This document shows, in pieces, positions 53,303-62,777 of a stretch of DNA of 64,000 bases. Made by a program: the position numbers and the translations under genes. Positions within the stretch are counted from its first letter, which is position 1; each line of letters starts with the position of its first letter. The stretch is from Bog-756 sp963812885 (GTDB lineage: Bacteria; Actinomycetota; Acidimicrobiia; Acidimicrobiales; RAAP-2): contig CAWEWZ010000002.1 of NCBI GenBank assembly GCA_963812885.1, forward strand, positions 1-64,000, written 5' to 3'. The notes under the pieces are model-generated. The model saw only the letters and a program-made list of their open reading frames with translations, was not told where the DNA came from and did not search any database.

Positions 53303-54467
53303 CTACCCGGGACGGTCGAGCACTGAGAGCATGCTGATGGACCGGTCGTGATCCCGGTCACACCGTGCGCTCTTCCAACCCCATGTGTCCAGAGAGGACG
53401 CCGTGGTAGCCGGGCCGAAGGGCTGTGAGTTCGAACCGGCATGCCCGGTTGCCGAGGACGAACCCGCAAGCCTCGGCGCTGGGAGGGGCAAAGGAACTAC
53501 CGGAGTACCGCCAGCGGGAACTGAGCCGTGAGCCGGAGCGATCTCGTCGGACACCGGCCCCTCACCATCGTGGCCGACATCCGACCAGGACGCAGAACTC
53601 GTCGGAGCGGAGCCGAGGCGGACCGAAGGCGAACCGGACAACGGGACGGTTCTGAAACCCGAGCCAGATGAGTGGGAATGGGTGGGTTCGTTCCTCCCGG
53701 AGCCGCTGAGACCGACGCCCACGGTTCGTGGAGACGTTCCGGAGAGGAGGACGAGCCGCCCGGCCCCGCCGAAGAGCCGCCTGAGCCGCCGAACTGCCGG
53801 CGGGGTTTACGCCAGGCTCCGTGACCGGGGAACCCGAGGGAGGGAGCGTCGGCGAAGGTAGGACGGCGGCAACCGTCGACACGACCGGCGCGGTCACGGC
53901 GGCAACCGTCGACACGACCGGGGCGGTGACGGCGGCAACCGTCGACACGACCGGGGCGGTGACGGAAGAAGTGTCGGCAGCAACCGAGGAGAGGACCGGG
54001 GCGGCGGCTGTGGTAGCGGTCGAGCCGATGGGGTCAGGAGAGACGACCGGCGCCGCGGAGATGACGCCGTTGATCCCATTGGCAACCGTCGAGGCGAGAA
54101 GGCGGGTCGGCGGGGGGACGAGGGGAGGGTCGGTCGGCTTCGACAGTGTCGGCGAATCGGCCGTCGACGGGGCAGCTTGCGGGCTCGGTGCTTGAGCGGG
54201 AGGTGCCGTCGAAACGACCTTGGTCACCGTGGAGGCGACGTTTGATGCCGAGGTACCCGTCGTGACATTGGTCGCGGTTGTCGACGGAGTCTCAGAGGCT
54301 CCTTCGGGCGCCGAAAGGGCCTGGAGCGCCGCCGTGGGAACCAAGCTGGCGGGCGCCGGAAGAGGACTTGCCGTGGCACTCCCTCGAAACAGGAAGAGCA
54401 GGAACATGGACCCGAGCGTTCCGACAACGGCTCGAATGACCCAACGGAGAACGATCCTTCCCCCCAT
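53303..54467 (-). CDS. Secreted Ser/Thr/Pro/Ala-rich repetitive protein, one frameshift
   Basis: The N-terminus MGGRIVLRWVIRAVVGTLGS continues with MFLLFLFRGSATASPLPAP, a basic, hydrophobic signal peptide with a likely cleavage near TAS. The body is low complexity with three exact-register copies of TAPVVSTVAAV. Near 53710 the frame changes; one extra base joins it to a Ser/Gly/Pro-rich C-terminus (RTVPLSGSPSVRLGSAPTS ... SQPFGPATTASSL) with the stop at 53303, total about 387 residues. Such proteins are common in actinobacterial surfaces and have no known enzyme activity. The ATG at 54467 is far from its nearest AGGAGG. Confidence 0.6.
53863..53961 (-). repeat. Three tandem 33-bp repeats inside the secreted-protein gene
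   Basis: Copies at 53863-53895, 53896-53928 and 53929-53961 differ at only two positions. Each encodes the 11-residue unit TAPVVSTVAAV. Copy number is likely variable by slippage. Confidence 0.85.
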
Positions 54468-54805
54468 GGAGCAGAAATATGCCCCGGTCCTCCTCGGATA
54501 AACGAACCTTATGTGTTTCCATAAACAGCAATGGCATGTGGTACCAAATTTTGGGCATGCCGCGGCGATGGGCCAACGACATGGGTTTCCAGGACGGGCG
54601 GTGAGGCGTCATGCCGTTGTCATCGCCGGATGTGAGAAAGCGCCGGCGACCAGGACCAACGGGACGCACAGGCGCCTCGCTCGGGACCAAGCGTTGTTGC
54701 CGGCAGGTGAGCATGGGAGTTTCCGAGCCTCGTGCTCGTCATCGCTGCCGACGTCGGGTCAGCGGGTCACCACCGCGGGGACCTCGCCGAAATGTCGTTC
54801 CAGAG
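54468..54805. other. Intergenic stretch with upstream signals of the secreted-protein gene
   Basis: No recognisable gene. The first 90 bases are A/T-rich and hold the TTATG-N6-CATAA repeat and an AGGAGG on the minus strand; the remainder is GC-rich without visible features. Confidence 0.4.
54509..54524. promoter_or_regulatory. Inverted repeat TTATG-N6-CATAA upstream of the secreted-protein gene
   Basis: TTATG (54509-54513) and CATAA (54520-54524) flank TGTTTC, 42 nt upstream of the start at 54467. It resembles the element at 52739-52757, read from the opposite strand. Confidence 0.35.
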
Positions 54806-55604
54806 TTAACGGGGCACGAAGGCCTGGAGGGCCAGTCTCCGGTCGGGGAGCCGTCGGAGCACCGACCGGCAGGTCAGCGGGTACCCGAAATTGGCCGCTT
54901 TCTCGACGAGCGGATATCGGCCGGGGAGGTGCCCGACCTGCCGCCCTCCGAGGTCCACATCCAGGCGGCCTGTCCGCGGCACCAGCGTGGTCGTCGTCAC
55001 GACGTGATCGTCCTTCACCGTGATCTCCTTGGAGTCGGTCCCCAGGGAGGCATCGAGGAGGGCGGTGTCGTCGACATCCAGCACGACGTACTCCCCTCCC
55101 CCGGTAGGCGGCAGGAAGGGATCTCCGAGTCGTCGGGGGCGGGGTGCGCCATGGACGAGGAGACCCGGGGCCACCGGGCCCGGCGTGGCCGAAATCCGGC
55201 ACAGCGCCCGTTTCCCGGTCCGCTGAAGCTCGTAGACGGCCTGGCGGTAGTCCTCGGCGATCCGGTGCGGCAGGTTTCCCACCGCGATGCCCCCCACCAC
55301 AAGCAGGACCGCGCCGGCGACCTCGCTCCTCGGGCCCATCACCAACTCGGCCATGAACAACTGGCCCCAGAAATCCATCACGACGGCCAGCTCAGGTTTG
55401 TGGAAGGTCGCCCCCACCGCCCGCGGACCGGTGGGCAACTCGGTCAGCGTGGGCCACGCCAGCCAATCGGCGGAGATCCGCGGCGAGGCGGCCTTGACCC
55501 GGGGATCGTCCACCCTGGGCGCCACCGGGGACGCCGGAGCGTGTGACGACCGAGGTCACCGGGCCCACTGCGACCGCCGGTCGCCGCTTCTTCCTACCGA
55601 GCAC
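54806..55604 (-). CDS. Hypothetical protein with one membrane segment, one frameshift
   Basis: I do not recognise this protein. After a basic start (LGRKKRRPAVAVGP) it has one hydrophobic segment (VAGAVLLVVGGIAVGNL, about residues 95-111) and a C-terminal half with GGGEYVVLDVDDTALLDASL. The frame changes at the C run near 55532; one fewer C links SGVPVAPRVDDPRVKAA and gives about 265 residues from GTG 55604. Without that correction the gene would start at GTG 55525 (239 residues). It sits 44 nt after the pentapeptide lipoprotein on the same strand and may be co-transcribed. Confidence 0.5.
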
Positions 55605-55648
55605 CCCCGGAATGGTAGGGAACCTCGGGTCGGCCTGCCCAATGGACC

Positions 55649-56356
55649 TCAGCCGGCCAGAGAAGCGCTGTACACGCAGGTGTCTCCGTCTGCCTCGCTG
55701 TTGGTCCCGTTGGGGCAGGTGTCGTTGGTCCACAATGCGACCGTGGTGAGGTCGACTCCGGTGAAGACGGCGCCGGTCAGGTTGGTCAGGACGATCTGCG
55801 CACCGGCCAGGTTGGCGCCGGTGAAGTTGGCGCCGGACAGGTTGGACTCGCTGAAGCTGGTGTAGGGATTGGCCGAGGATCCGCCCAGGTTGGCCCCGGT
55901 GAAATTGGCGCCGGTCAGATTGGCGGTGATGGATGACCCGCTGAGGTTGGCGTTGGTGAAGTTGGCCCCTTGGCCTGTCCCCGAGTTCGCGTTCACCGGT
56001 CCGTCCACACCCATGATCGGGTTGAACTGGGCGTCGGTGATGGTGGCTCCGGTGAAGTTGGCGCCACTGAAGAACGTGCCCGTGAACTGGGCGTTGCTGA
56101 GATTTGCTCCGGAGAGGTTGGCGTACTGGAGATCGGTGTTCTTCAGTTTGGCGCCGCTGAGGTCGGCTCCACTGAGGTTGGTGTTGCTGAGGTTGCAGTT
56201 GGTCAGATCGGCGTCCGGGCCGATCGGCGGGCAGGGCGCGGTGGTCGTGGTTGTCTTCCCTACCGTGGTCGGGGCCGCGGCGGGCTCGCCCGACGAGCAT
56301 GCGGCGGCAACCAGGGCCACCACGGCCAGGCTCAGCGATGCCACCACCTTGCGCAT
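55649..56356 (-). CDS. Pentapeptide-repeat lipoprotein
   Basis: The 235-residue protein begins MRKVVASLSLAVVALVAAAC, a lipoprotein signal with lipobox VAAAC. A Thr-rich linker (GKTTTTTAP) leads to pentapeptide repeats (A[ND]LSG-type: LSGADLSGAKLKNTDLQYA, ANLSGANLSNAQFTGTFFSG), broken once by PIMGVDGPVNANSGTG, then continuing to LTGAVFTGVDL. These form a right-handed quadrilateral beta-helix. The C-terminus has two Cys (NDTCPNG and GDTCVYS) that may pair. Function is unknown; it should face outside. The ATG at 56356 is set by the signal peptide. Confidence 0.85.
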   Translation of the reverse strand: MRKVVASLSLAVVALVAAACSSGEPAAAPTTVGKTTTTTAPCPPIGPDADLTNCNLSNTNLSGADLSGAKLKNTDLQYANLSGANLSNAQFTGTFFSGANFTGATITDAQFNPIMGVDGPVNANSGTGQGANFTNANLSGSSITANLTGANFTGANLGGSSANPYTSFSESNLSGANFTGANLAGAQIVLTNLTGAVFTGVDLTTVALWTNDTCPNGTNSEADGDTCVYSASLAG

Positions 56357-56528
56357 GGCCAGAGCATTCCACGCTGCCGGGGGATGCCGGCACCGCCCAG
56401 GGCAACATCGGGCCGAACCGGACACCCAAGTTACGTCCCGGTAATCCCCTTCTCCGTCCACCGCCGTGCCACACTTGTCCCGCCACCGTGGCCGGAATCG
56501 GCCGAGAGCATTCGAGAGGAGTCGGTAG

Positions 56529-57785
56529 GTGCTGGCCTTTACCTTCCCGGGACAGGGATCACAGCGGTCCGGGATGGGTCACGCCTGGGTCGAGCACCCG
56601 TCCTGGGAGGTGGCCGCTGAGGCATCGGACATCGCCGGACGGGATCTCACCTCGCTGCTGCTCGACGCTCCGATGGAGGAGCTGACCGAGACGGCCAACG
56701 CCCAGCTGGCCACGTTCGTGATGAGCCTGGTGGTCCTCGACGCGGTCGAGCGCCTCGGCCTCTTCCCGGCGGCCTGCGCCGGCCACAGCCTGGGCGAGTA
56801 CACCGCCCTGGTCGCCTCGGGTGCGCTGTCCCTGTCCGACGGTACCCAGCTGGTCATCGAGCGCGGAAATGCCATGCAGGCCGCCGGCCGGGAGCGTCCC
56901 GGGACCATGGCCGCCCTCATCGGCATCGGCGACGACGACGCCGAGGCGGCCTGCCAGCGGGCCGAGGACGAGGTGTGGGTGGCCAACTACAACGCACCGG
57001 GCCAGGTGGTCATCGCCGGAACCGAGGCCGGGGTGGCCACGGCGACCGAGCGGGCCAAGGAGCTCGGCGCCCGCAAGGTGCTGCCCATCCCGGTGTCGGG
57101 CGCCTTCCATACCCAGCTGATGCTCCCCGCCCGAGCCCAACTCCGGCAGACGTTGGAGTCGGTCGACTTCCACTCCCCCGAGGTGCCGGTGATGGCCAAC
57201 GTCGACGCCCGGGTGCACACCGATCCGGCCGAATGGCCGGGGCTGCTCTCGGCCCAGTTGTGCAGCCCGGTCCGATGGAGGCAGACCCTCGAAGCCCTGG
57301 CCGGGCGCGGGGCGACGCTCCTCGCCGAGCTGGGCCCCGGTGGCGTGCTCACCGGCATGGTCAGGCGGACGATCCCTGACGTCCGGGGGGTGGCCGTGGC
57401 GGTGCCCGCCGATCTGGACAAGCTCATGGACACACTGGCCGGGACCGACGAGTGGACGGCATCGGGACCCGCCCACCAGGGTGAGCACCTGTACACCTCG
57501 GAGCGGGTCATCGTGAGCCCGACGCCCGGGGTCTTCGAACCCGACGTCCATCTCGCCGCGCTCGAGAGCACGGCCCTCGCCGAGGCCACCGCGGCTCCCG
57601 GAAGCGGCCAAGGGACGGATCCTGGCTCCGTGCTGGCCGTCGGGGACCGGGTGGGCACGGTGGGCCTGACTGATGTGCGGACCCCGTTCGACGGCATCCT
57701 GGTGCGATGGCTGGCCGTTCGCGGGGAGCGGGTGGTCGAGGGTCAACCCGTGGCCTGGATCCGGACGCCCGGGAGCACGTCGTGA
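56529..57785 (+). CDS. fabD: Malonyl CoA-ACP transacylase with C-terminal biotinyl/lipoyl-like extension
   Basis: Loads malonate onto ACP. Active Ser is in AGHSLGEYTAL; FPGQGSQ opens the protein; GAFHTQLM holds the catalytic His, and ELGPGGVLTGM ends the usual domain near residue 285. The chain continues to 418 residues, about 100 more than typical. Residues about 365-415 (GDRVGTVGLTDVRTPFDGIL, then GERVVEGQPVAWIR) resemble a biotinyl/lipoyl hairpin fold but lack the M-K-M attachment Lys. The GTG at 56529 has AGAGGAG upstream. It is first in a fabD-fabG-acpP-fabF operon, and its stop overlaps fabG (GTGA). Confidence 0.95.
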   Translation: MLAFTFPGQGSQRSGMGHAWVEHPSWEVAAEASDIAGRDLTSLLLDAPMEELTETANAQLATFVMSLVVLDAVERLGLFPAACAGHSLGEYTALVASGALSLSDGTQLVIERGNAMQAAGRERPGTMAALIGIGDDDAEAACQRAEDEVWVANYNAPGQVVIAGTEAGVATATERAKELGARKVLPIPVSGAFHTQLMLPARAQLRQTLESVDFHSPEVPVMANVDARVHTDPAEWPGLLSAQLCSPVRWRQTLEALAGRGATLLAELGPGGVLTGMVRRTIPDVRGVAVAVPADLDKLMDTLAGTDEWTASGPAHQGEHLYTSERVIVSPTPGVFEPDVHLAALESTALAEATAAPGSGQGTDPGSVLAVGDRVGTVGLTDVRTPFDGILVRWLAVRGERVVEGQPVAWIRTPGSTS

Positions 57786-58538
57786 GCGGCGGTTCGGGAG
57801 CCGAGGGCGACGTGGGTCGCGTCGTGCTGGTGACGGGGGGGACCCGGGGCATCGGCCTGGCCACGGCGCGGTGGTTCGTGCGACCACGGGGACCGGGTGG
57901 CGGTGACCTCACGGTCCGGGGTGGTCGAGGACGACGGCGGTGATGGCGCCGGGGGCCTCCTGGCGCTGGCCTGCGATGTGACCGACCCGGCCCAGGTCAA
58001 CGCGGCATTCGACACCATCGAGGAGACCTGGGGTCCGGTCGAGGTCCTGGTGGCCAACGCCGGTATCACCCACGACACCCTGGTGCTGCGCATGGGCGAG
58101 GATGCCTGGTCCGAGGTCATCGACACCAACCTGTCGGGAGTGTTCCGGGTGACCAAGCGGGCTCTGGCCAAGATGCTCCGACTCCACCGGGGACGGGTGA
58201 TCATGGTCTCGTCGGTGGGGGCCTTCATCGGCTCGCCCGGCCAGGCCAACTACGCCGCCTCCAAGGCCGGGCTGGTCGGGATGGCCCGAGCGATGGCCAG
58301 GGAGGTGGCCAGCCGGTCGATCACGGTCAACGTGATTGCTCCGGGCCTGGTCGAAACGAATATGCTCGCGGCTCTCGGAGAGGAACGAATGAACGAATTC
58401 CAATCCCAGGTCCCGCTGGGCCGGGTGGGCCGACCCGAAGAGATTGCGGAGGCCATCGGGTTTCTGGCCTCGGACGGGGCCGCCTACATCACCGGTGCGG
58501 TTCTGCCCGTCGACGGTGGACTGGGTATGGGCCTGTGA
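57782..58538 (+). CDS. fabG: 3-oxoacyl-ACP reductase, one frameshift
   Basis: An NADPH-dependent SDR of fatty acid elongation. TGGTRGIGLATA is the cofactor motif, NAGITHDTL follows, catalytic Ser is in VSSVGAFIG, and Tyr/Lys are in YAASKAG. The C-terminus is TGAVLPVDGGLGMGL. The frame changes at about 57881; deleting one C reads ARWFVDHGDRVAVTSRS and gives 251 residues. Start GTG 57782 overlaps the fabD stop. Confidence 0.95.
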
Positions 58539-58564
58539 CCAGGGTCTACCAAGCGCGGCGTTAC

Positions 58565-58610
58565 CAGTTCCAGCAGCAGCCAGTTCCAGCAGAGTCAGTT
58601 CCAGCAGAGT
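58565..58610 (+). repeat. Three tandem ~15-bp repeats between fabG and acpP
   Basis: CAGTTCCAGCAG units: 58565-58580 (16 bp), 58581-58595 and 58596-58610 (both ending AGAGT). They lie in the 122-nt fabG-acpP spacer. Confidence 0.8.
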
Positions 58611-58660
58611 CAGACAACAACCACAGCCCAGGGACAATCCCAGATCAAAGGAGCAATTGC

Positions 58661-58900
58661 GTGAGTGACGACGAGGCATTCGAGAAGTTCAAGGAGTGCG
58701 CGGTCGAGGTGCTCCAGGTGCCTGCGGACAAGGTCACCAAGGACGCACGGTTCGCCGAGGACCTCGATGCCGACAGCCTCGACCTGGTGGAGTTGGTGAT
58801 GGCCCTCGAGGAGACGTTCGACGTCTCGGTCGAGGAGACCGAGCTCGAGGGGATCGAGACCATCGGGCAGGCCTTCGATCTGATCACCGCCAAGCTCTGA
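58661..58900 (+). CDS. acpP: Acyl carrier protein
   Basis: A 79-residue acidic carrier. The phosphopantetheine Ser is in DLDADSLDLVELVMAL. AAAGGAG, 6 nt before the GTG at 58661, fixes this start. The frame is open upstream to a GTG at 58535 that overlaps the fabG stop, which would add 42 residues (rich in Gln, Pro and Ser); I consider the short form real. The stop shares a base with the fabF start. Confidence 0.95.
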   Translation: MSDDEAFEKFKECAVEVLQVPADKVTKDARFAEDLDADSLDLVELVMALEETFDVSVEETELEGIETIGQAFDLITAKL

Positions 58901-60102
58901 TGCTGCTGGGCATCGGCCCCGACGGCCCGGTCGCCGGCCGGCGTGTGGCCATCACCGGCATGGGGGTCGTCTCGTGCTGCGGTGTCGGGACCGACGCCCT
59001 GTGGGACGGGCTCAACGGCCCGGCCCCCGAGGGTGAGCGCCGGGCCGCCGACTTCGACCCCGAGCGCTGGTTGTCGACCAAGGAGGCCCGCCAACTGGAC
59101 CGCTTCGCCCAATTCGCAGTGGCCGTGGCGGACATGGCCCTGGACGATGCCGGCGAGATCAACGCCGACCCGGGCCGCTCGGGTGTCGTGATGGGAACCG
59201 GCGTGGGCGGACTGGAGACCCTGGAGACCCAGATCCTCATCTTCGGCGAAAAGGGACCACGACGGGTGTCCCCCCGCCTGGTCCCGATGATGATGTCCAA
59301 TGCCGGCGCCGCCGCCATCTCCATCCGGTTGGGGTGGCACGGCCCGTCCGAGACCGTCACGACAGCGTGCGCGGCCGGGGCCCACAGCATCGCCCATGCC
59401 GCTCGACTGGTGGCCTCGGGCCGGTGCGACGTGGCCATCGGCGGGGCAGCCGAAGCCGGGATGACCGGAGTCGGCCTGGCCGCCTTCTCCAACATGACCG
59501 CCCTGTCCACCTCCGGGATCTCACGGCCCTTCGACGCCCGGCGCGACGGATTCGTCATCACCGAGGGGGCTGGCGCCCTGGTCCTCGAAGGCTGGGACCA
59601 CGCCGTGGCCCGGGGTGCCCGCATCTACGGGGAGCTGGCCGGAGCAGCCAGCACGGCCGACGCCCATCACATCACCGCCCCCATCCCCGGCGGATCCGGT
59701 GCGGCGGCCTGCATGAGCCTGGCCATGGAGGACGCCGTCGTCACCCCGGACCAGATCGGCCACATCAACGCCCACGGCACCTCGACGCCGCTCAACGACC
59801 AGGCCGAGGCGGACGCCATCACCAAGGTGTTCGGCGCCGCCTCGCCGCCGGTGACCTCCACCAAGGGGATCACCGGGCACGGGTTGGGAGCCTGCGGCGC
59901 CATCGAGGCGGTGGCCGTGGTCCTCAGCATCGGGCATCGGCTGATCCCCCCCACCTCCGGCTACGAGCAGCCCGATCCTGACATCCACCTCGATGTGGTC
60001 GCCGGGTCGGCCCGGCCATGGGACCCGGCTCCGGTCCTCTCCAATTCCTTCGGCTTCGGCGGCCACAACGGCTGCCTGGTCATCGCCCCGGCCTCGGCCT
60101 GA
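58900..60102 (+). CDS. fabF: Beta-ketoacyl-ACP synthase II
   Basis: An intact 400-residue condensing enzyme. The nucleophile Cys is in VTTACAAGAHSIAHAA; active His residues are in NAHGTSTPLND and KGITGHGLGACGA; the C-terminus has SNSFGFGGHNGCLV. The ATG at 58900 overlaps the acpP stop (TGATG). It ends the fab operon. Confidence 0.95.
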   Translation: MLLGIGPDGPVAGRRVAITGMGVVSCCGVGTDALWDGLNGPAPEGERRAADFDPERWLSTKEARQLDRFAQFAVAVADMALDDAGEINADPGRSGVVMGTGVGGLETLETQILIFGEKGPRRVSPRLVPMMMSNAGAAAISIRLGWHGPSETVTTACAAGAHSIAHAARLVASGRCDVAIGGAAEAGMTGVGLAAFSNMTALSTSGISRPFDARRDGFVITEGAGALVLEGWDHAVARGARIYGELAGAASTADAHHITAPIPGGSGAAACMSLAMEDAVVTPDQIGHINAHGTSTPLNDQAEADAITKVFGAASPPVTSTKGITGHGLGACGAIEAVAVVLSIGHRLIPPTSGYEQPDPDIHLDVVAGSARPWDPAPVLSNSFGFGGHNGCLVIAPASA

Positions 60103-60123
60103 GCCGCCCGGATCGGGCCCTGG

Positions 60124-60157
60124 GGGGCCGAGGTGGGCTCGTCCCGGCCCCGAGCCC
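60124..60157 (+). terminator. Overlapping hairpins after fabF
   Basis: GGGGCCG (60124-60130) can pair with CGGCCCC (60145-60151), or GGGCTCG (60135-60141) with CGAGCCC (60151-60157). They are mutually exclusive folds 20-55 nt after the fabF stop. Confidence 0.4.
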
Positions 60158-60173
60158 CTACCGTTGAGTGGGC

Positions 60174-61866
60174 ATGGTTGAGCAACTGAGTCGATCAGAA
60201 CCGGTTCCCGAGCGGGCCGGACGGCCCGATCTGGCCATCGGGGCCTTCACCGCCGACGGGCCGTGGACCGTCGAACCGGAGTCGATGCCGTGGCGCTTCC
60301 CGGCCGAGGCCGGTGGGGACATCGACAACCTGCGGCGAGAGGCTGCCCAGCTGGCTCGCCAGCTGATCTCGCCCCAGCGCCTCCCTTCGCTGGCCCGGGT
60401 GGCCGCCGTCGGGACACGGCTGGGCTTCGCGCTCGTTGGCGTGGGGATTCCGCGACCGGGGTACTCCGACCTCACGCTCGGGGCTGTCCCGCCGGCTGCG
60501 ACCGGCCTTCGAACGACTCGGCCCGACCTACATCAAGCTCGGGCAGATCATCTCGTCCGGCGAGGGCATCTTCCCCGAAGAGCTGGTGGAGGAGTTCCGG
60601 TTGCTCCGCGACCGGGTCCCGCCCGAGCCCTTCTCCACCGTTCGGCGGACCATCGAGGAGGACCTGGGCCGTCCCCTGGCCGAGGTGTTCGTCTCCTTCG
60701 ACCGGGTGCCCATCGCCTCGGCGTCCATCGCCCAGGTGCACGCGGCCACCCTGCGGACCGGCGAGCGGGTGGTGGTCAAGGTCCAGCGTCGGAGCGTGGC
60801 CTCCCTGGTCCGCCTCGACATCGCGGCCATGTCGTGGATCGCTCCCATGCTGGTCGGCCGCATCCCGATCACCGCCTTGACCAATCCCCCGGCCCTGGTC
60901 GAGCTGTTCGCCGAAACCATCGTCGAGGAACTCGACTTCAGGCTCGAGGCGCAGAACATGCTCGACATCGCGGCGGTGTTCGCAGCCACCGGAGAGCGCT
61001 TCATCGTGGTACCCCGACCCCATCCCCGACTGGTGACCAGGCGGGTCCTGGTCATGGAGCAGCTGCACGGATTCGCCTGGGGCAACGCCGCCGGGATGCG
61101 GGCGGCGGGGATCGACACGGCTGCGGTGCTCCGTTCGAGCCTGATCGCCTTTCTGGAGGGAGCGCTCCTCTATGGGGTCTTCCACGGGGACCTGCACGGC
61201 GGGAACCTGATGGTCCAGGGCGACGGAACCGTCGCTCTGCTCGACTTCGGGATCACCGGGCGGCTCGACGAGCGCAAGCGGCTGGCCTTCCTCCGCCTGC
61301 AGATGGGGGCGACGGCCAACAACCTCGAGGTCCAGGTGGCCGCCCTGCGGGACCTGGGTGCACTGCCGGCCGACTGTGACGTCGAGGCGGTCATCCGCGA
61401 TCTGGGTCTGGACCGACCGGCGCTCGACCCGACCACACTGACCGCCGACGAGATGGTGGCCGAGCTCCGGGAGGTGACCAAAGCCCTGCTCGGCTACGGA
61501 GCCCGCCTGCCCAAGGAATTGATGCTGTTCGTGAAGGACATCCTGTTCCTCAACGGATCGATGGCCACCCTGGCCCCCGACGTCGACATCCTGGGCGAGA
61601 TCCTGGCCGTGGTCACCTATTTCTCGGAACACCACGGCGACCGGATCGCCCGTGACATCGGGGTCGACCTCCTCGAGAGCCCGATCGATCTCGACGGCTA
61701 CCGGGCGGCCATGGGCTTCACCGAGGAGACCGATTCGATCACCTTCCGCGACCTGCAGGAGCGCCGGGAGCTGATCCGCCGCCGCCTCGAGCAACGAGCC
61801 GACCATCGCAGCCGCCGCTCGCTGGCCAAGGCCCTCTACCGACTGGTCCGCCCCGAGCGCACCTGA
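60174..61866 (+). CDS. ABC1/AarF/UbiB-family atypical kinase, one frameshift
   Basis: Visible are GPTYIKLGQIISSGEG (K-x-G-Q), PIASASIAQVHAATL (Ala-rich loop), RVVVKVQRRSV (catalytic Lys), FHGDLHGGNLMVQ and LLDFGITGRL. These kinases act in quinone synthesis or lipid homeostasis; in actinobacteria the substrate is uncertain. The C-terminus is basic and lacks clear membrane helices. The frame changes near 60460, before the ABC1 domain; one extra base, corrected length about 563. The ATG at 60174 is used; GTG 60168 is in frame. Confidence 0.85.
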
Positions 61867-61874
61867 CCGTCGAG

Positions 61875-61943
61875 CCGGCGCCGGCTGGCGCCGGGCCGGA
61901 ACCCATCGGCAGGTCGAATCGGCGGGCCGGCCCAACGGGCCGG
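61875..61943. terminator. Two strong hairpins between the convergent kinase and trpA genes
   Basis: CCGGCGCC (61875-61882) pairs with GGCGCCGG (61887-61894) around a 4-nt loop. CCGGCCC (61927-61933) pairs with GGGCCGG (61937-61943) around AAC, ending 1 nt before the trpA stop. Each may serve one direction. Confidence 0.6.
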
Positions 61944-61944
61944 A

Positions 61945-62777
61945 TCAGCGGGCGTCGAGCGCCCGGCGCAGCGAGGAGACGAAATCGGCGGCCCCGTCCG
62001 GCCCCGCCCCCTCCAACAGGCGGCGCACCAGCGCCGACCCGACCACCACGCCGTCGGCCTCCTGGCACACCTCGACGGCCTGCTCGGGGGTGGAGACCCC
62101 GATCCCCACGCACACCGGCAACTCGGTGACGGTGCGGATCCGGGCGGCCACCTGCCGGGCTGACTGGGCGAGCTCGGACTGCTCCCCGGTCACACCCATC
62201 CGCCCGACGCGCGTAGACGAAGCCGCGCGACCGGTCGCACACGGCCCGGACCCGATCGTCGGGCGTCGAGGGCGCCACCAGGAGGACGGTGGCCACCCCG
62301 GCCCGGTCGGCGGCGTCGCACCAGGGTCCCGCCTCCTCCAGCGGGAGGTCGGGGATGATCGCGCCACTGACCCCCGATTCGGCCATCATCCCGGCGATGC
62401 GGGCGTGCCCGGCCCGGTAGATCAGGTTGTAGTAGGTCATGACCACCAGGGGTATGCCCACGTCGATCCGACTCAGGTCGGCCAGGATCCCGTCGGGTGT
62501 GGTCCCACGGCTCCAGGGCCCGCAACGATGCCGCCTGGATGGTGGGGCCGTCGATCATCGGGTCCGAGAAGGGGATCCCCACCTCGATGGCGTCGGCCCC
62601 GGCCCCGGCCAGCGCCTCGACGGTGAGCAGCCAGCGGTCGTCCATCCCCCCGGTCACGTACGGGATCAGCAGCTTGTGCCCGGCGTCGCGGCGGGCGACC
62701 AGGGACGCCTCCAGCCGGCCGGGCCGACCGGCCTCCGGCGCGGAGACGCCGGTGGAGGTCGGTGCCCCGTCACTCAT
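61945..62777 (-). CDS. trpA: Tryptophan synthase alpha subunit, two frameshifts
   Basis: Cleaves indole-3-glycerol phosphate. Seen are KLLIPYVTGG, the catalytic Glu in DAIEVGIPFSDPMIDGPTIQ, the catalytic Asp in IIPDLPLEEAG, and PVCVGIGVSTPEQA. Frame changes at 62509-62510 and near 62206 each equal one extra base; correction reads LERGTTPDGILADL and FVYAVGRMGVTG and gives 276 residues. The ATG at 62777 overlaps the trpB stop (ATGA). Confidence 0.95.

Noticed and set aside
52990..53560. A possible structured RNA or group II intron fragment
   Set aside because: Some stem-like patches exist, but no domain V-like hairpin, no intron boundary and no reverse transcriptase text could be found; part of it is better explained as the C-terminus of the secreted protein.
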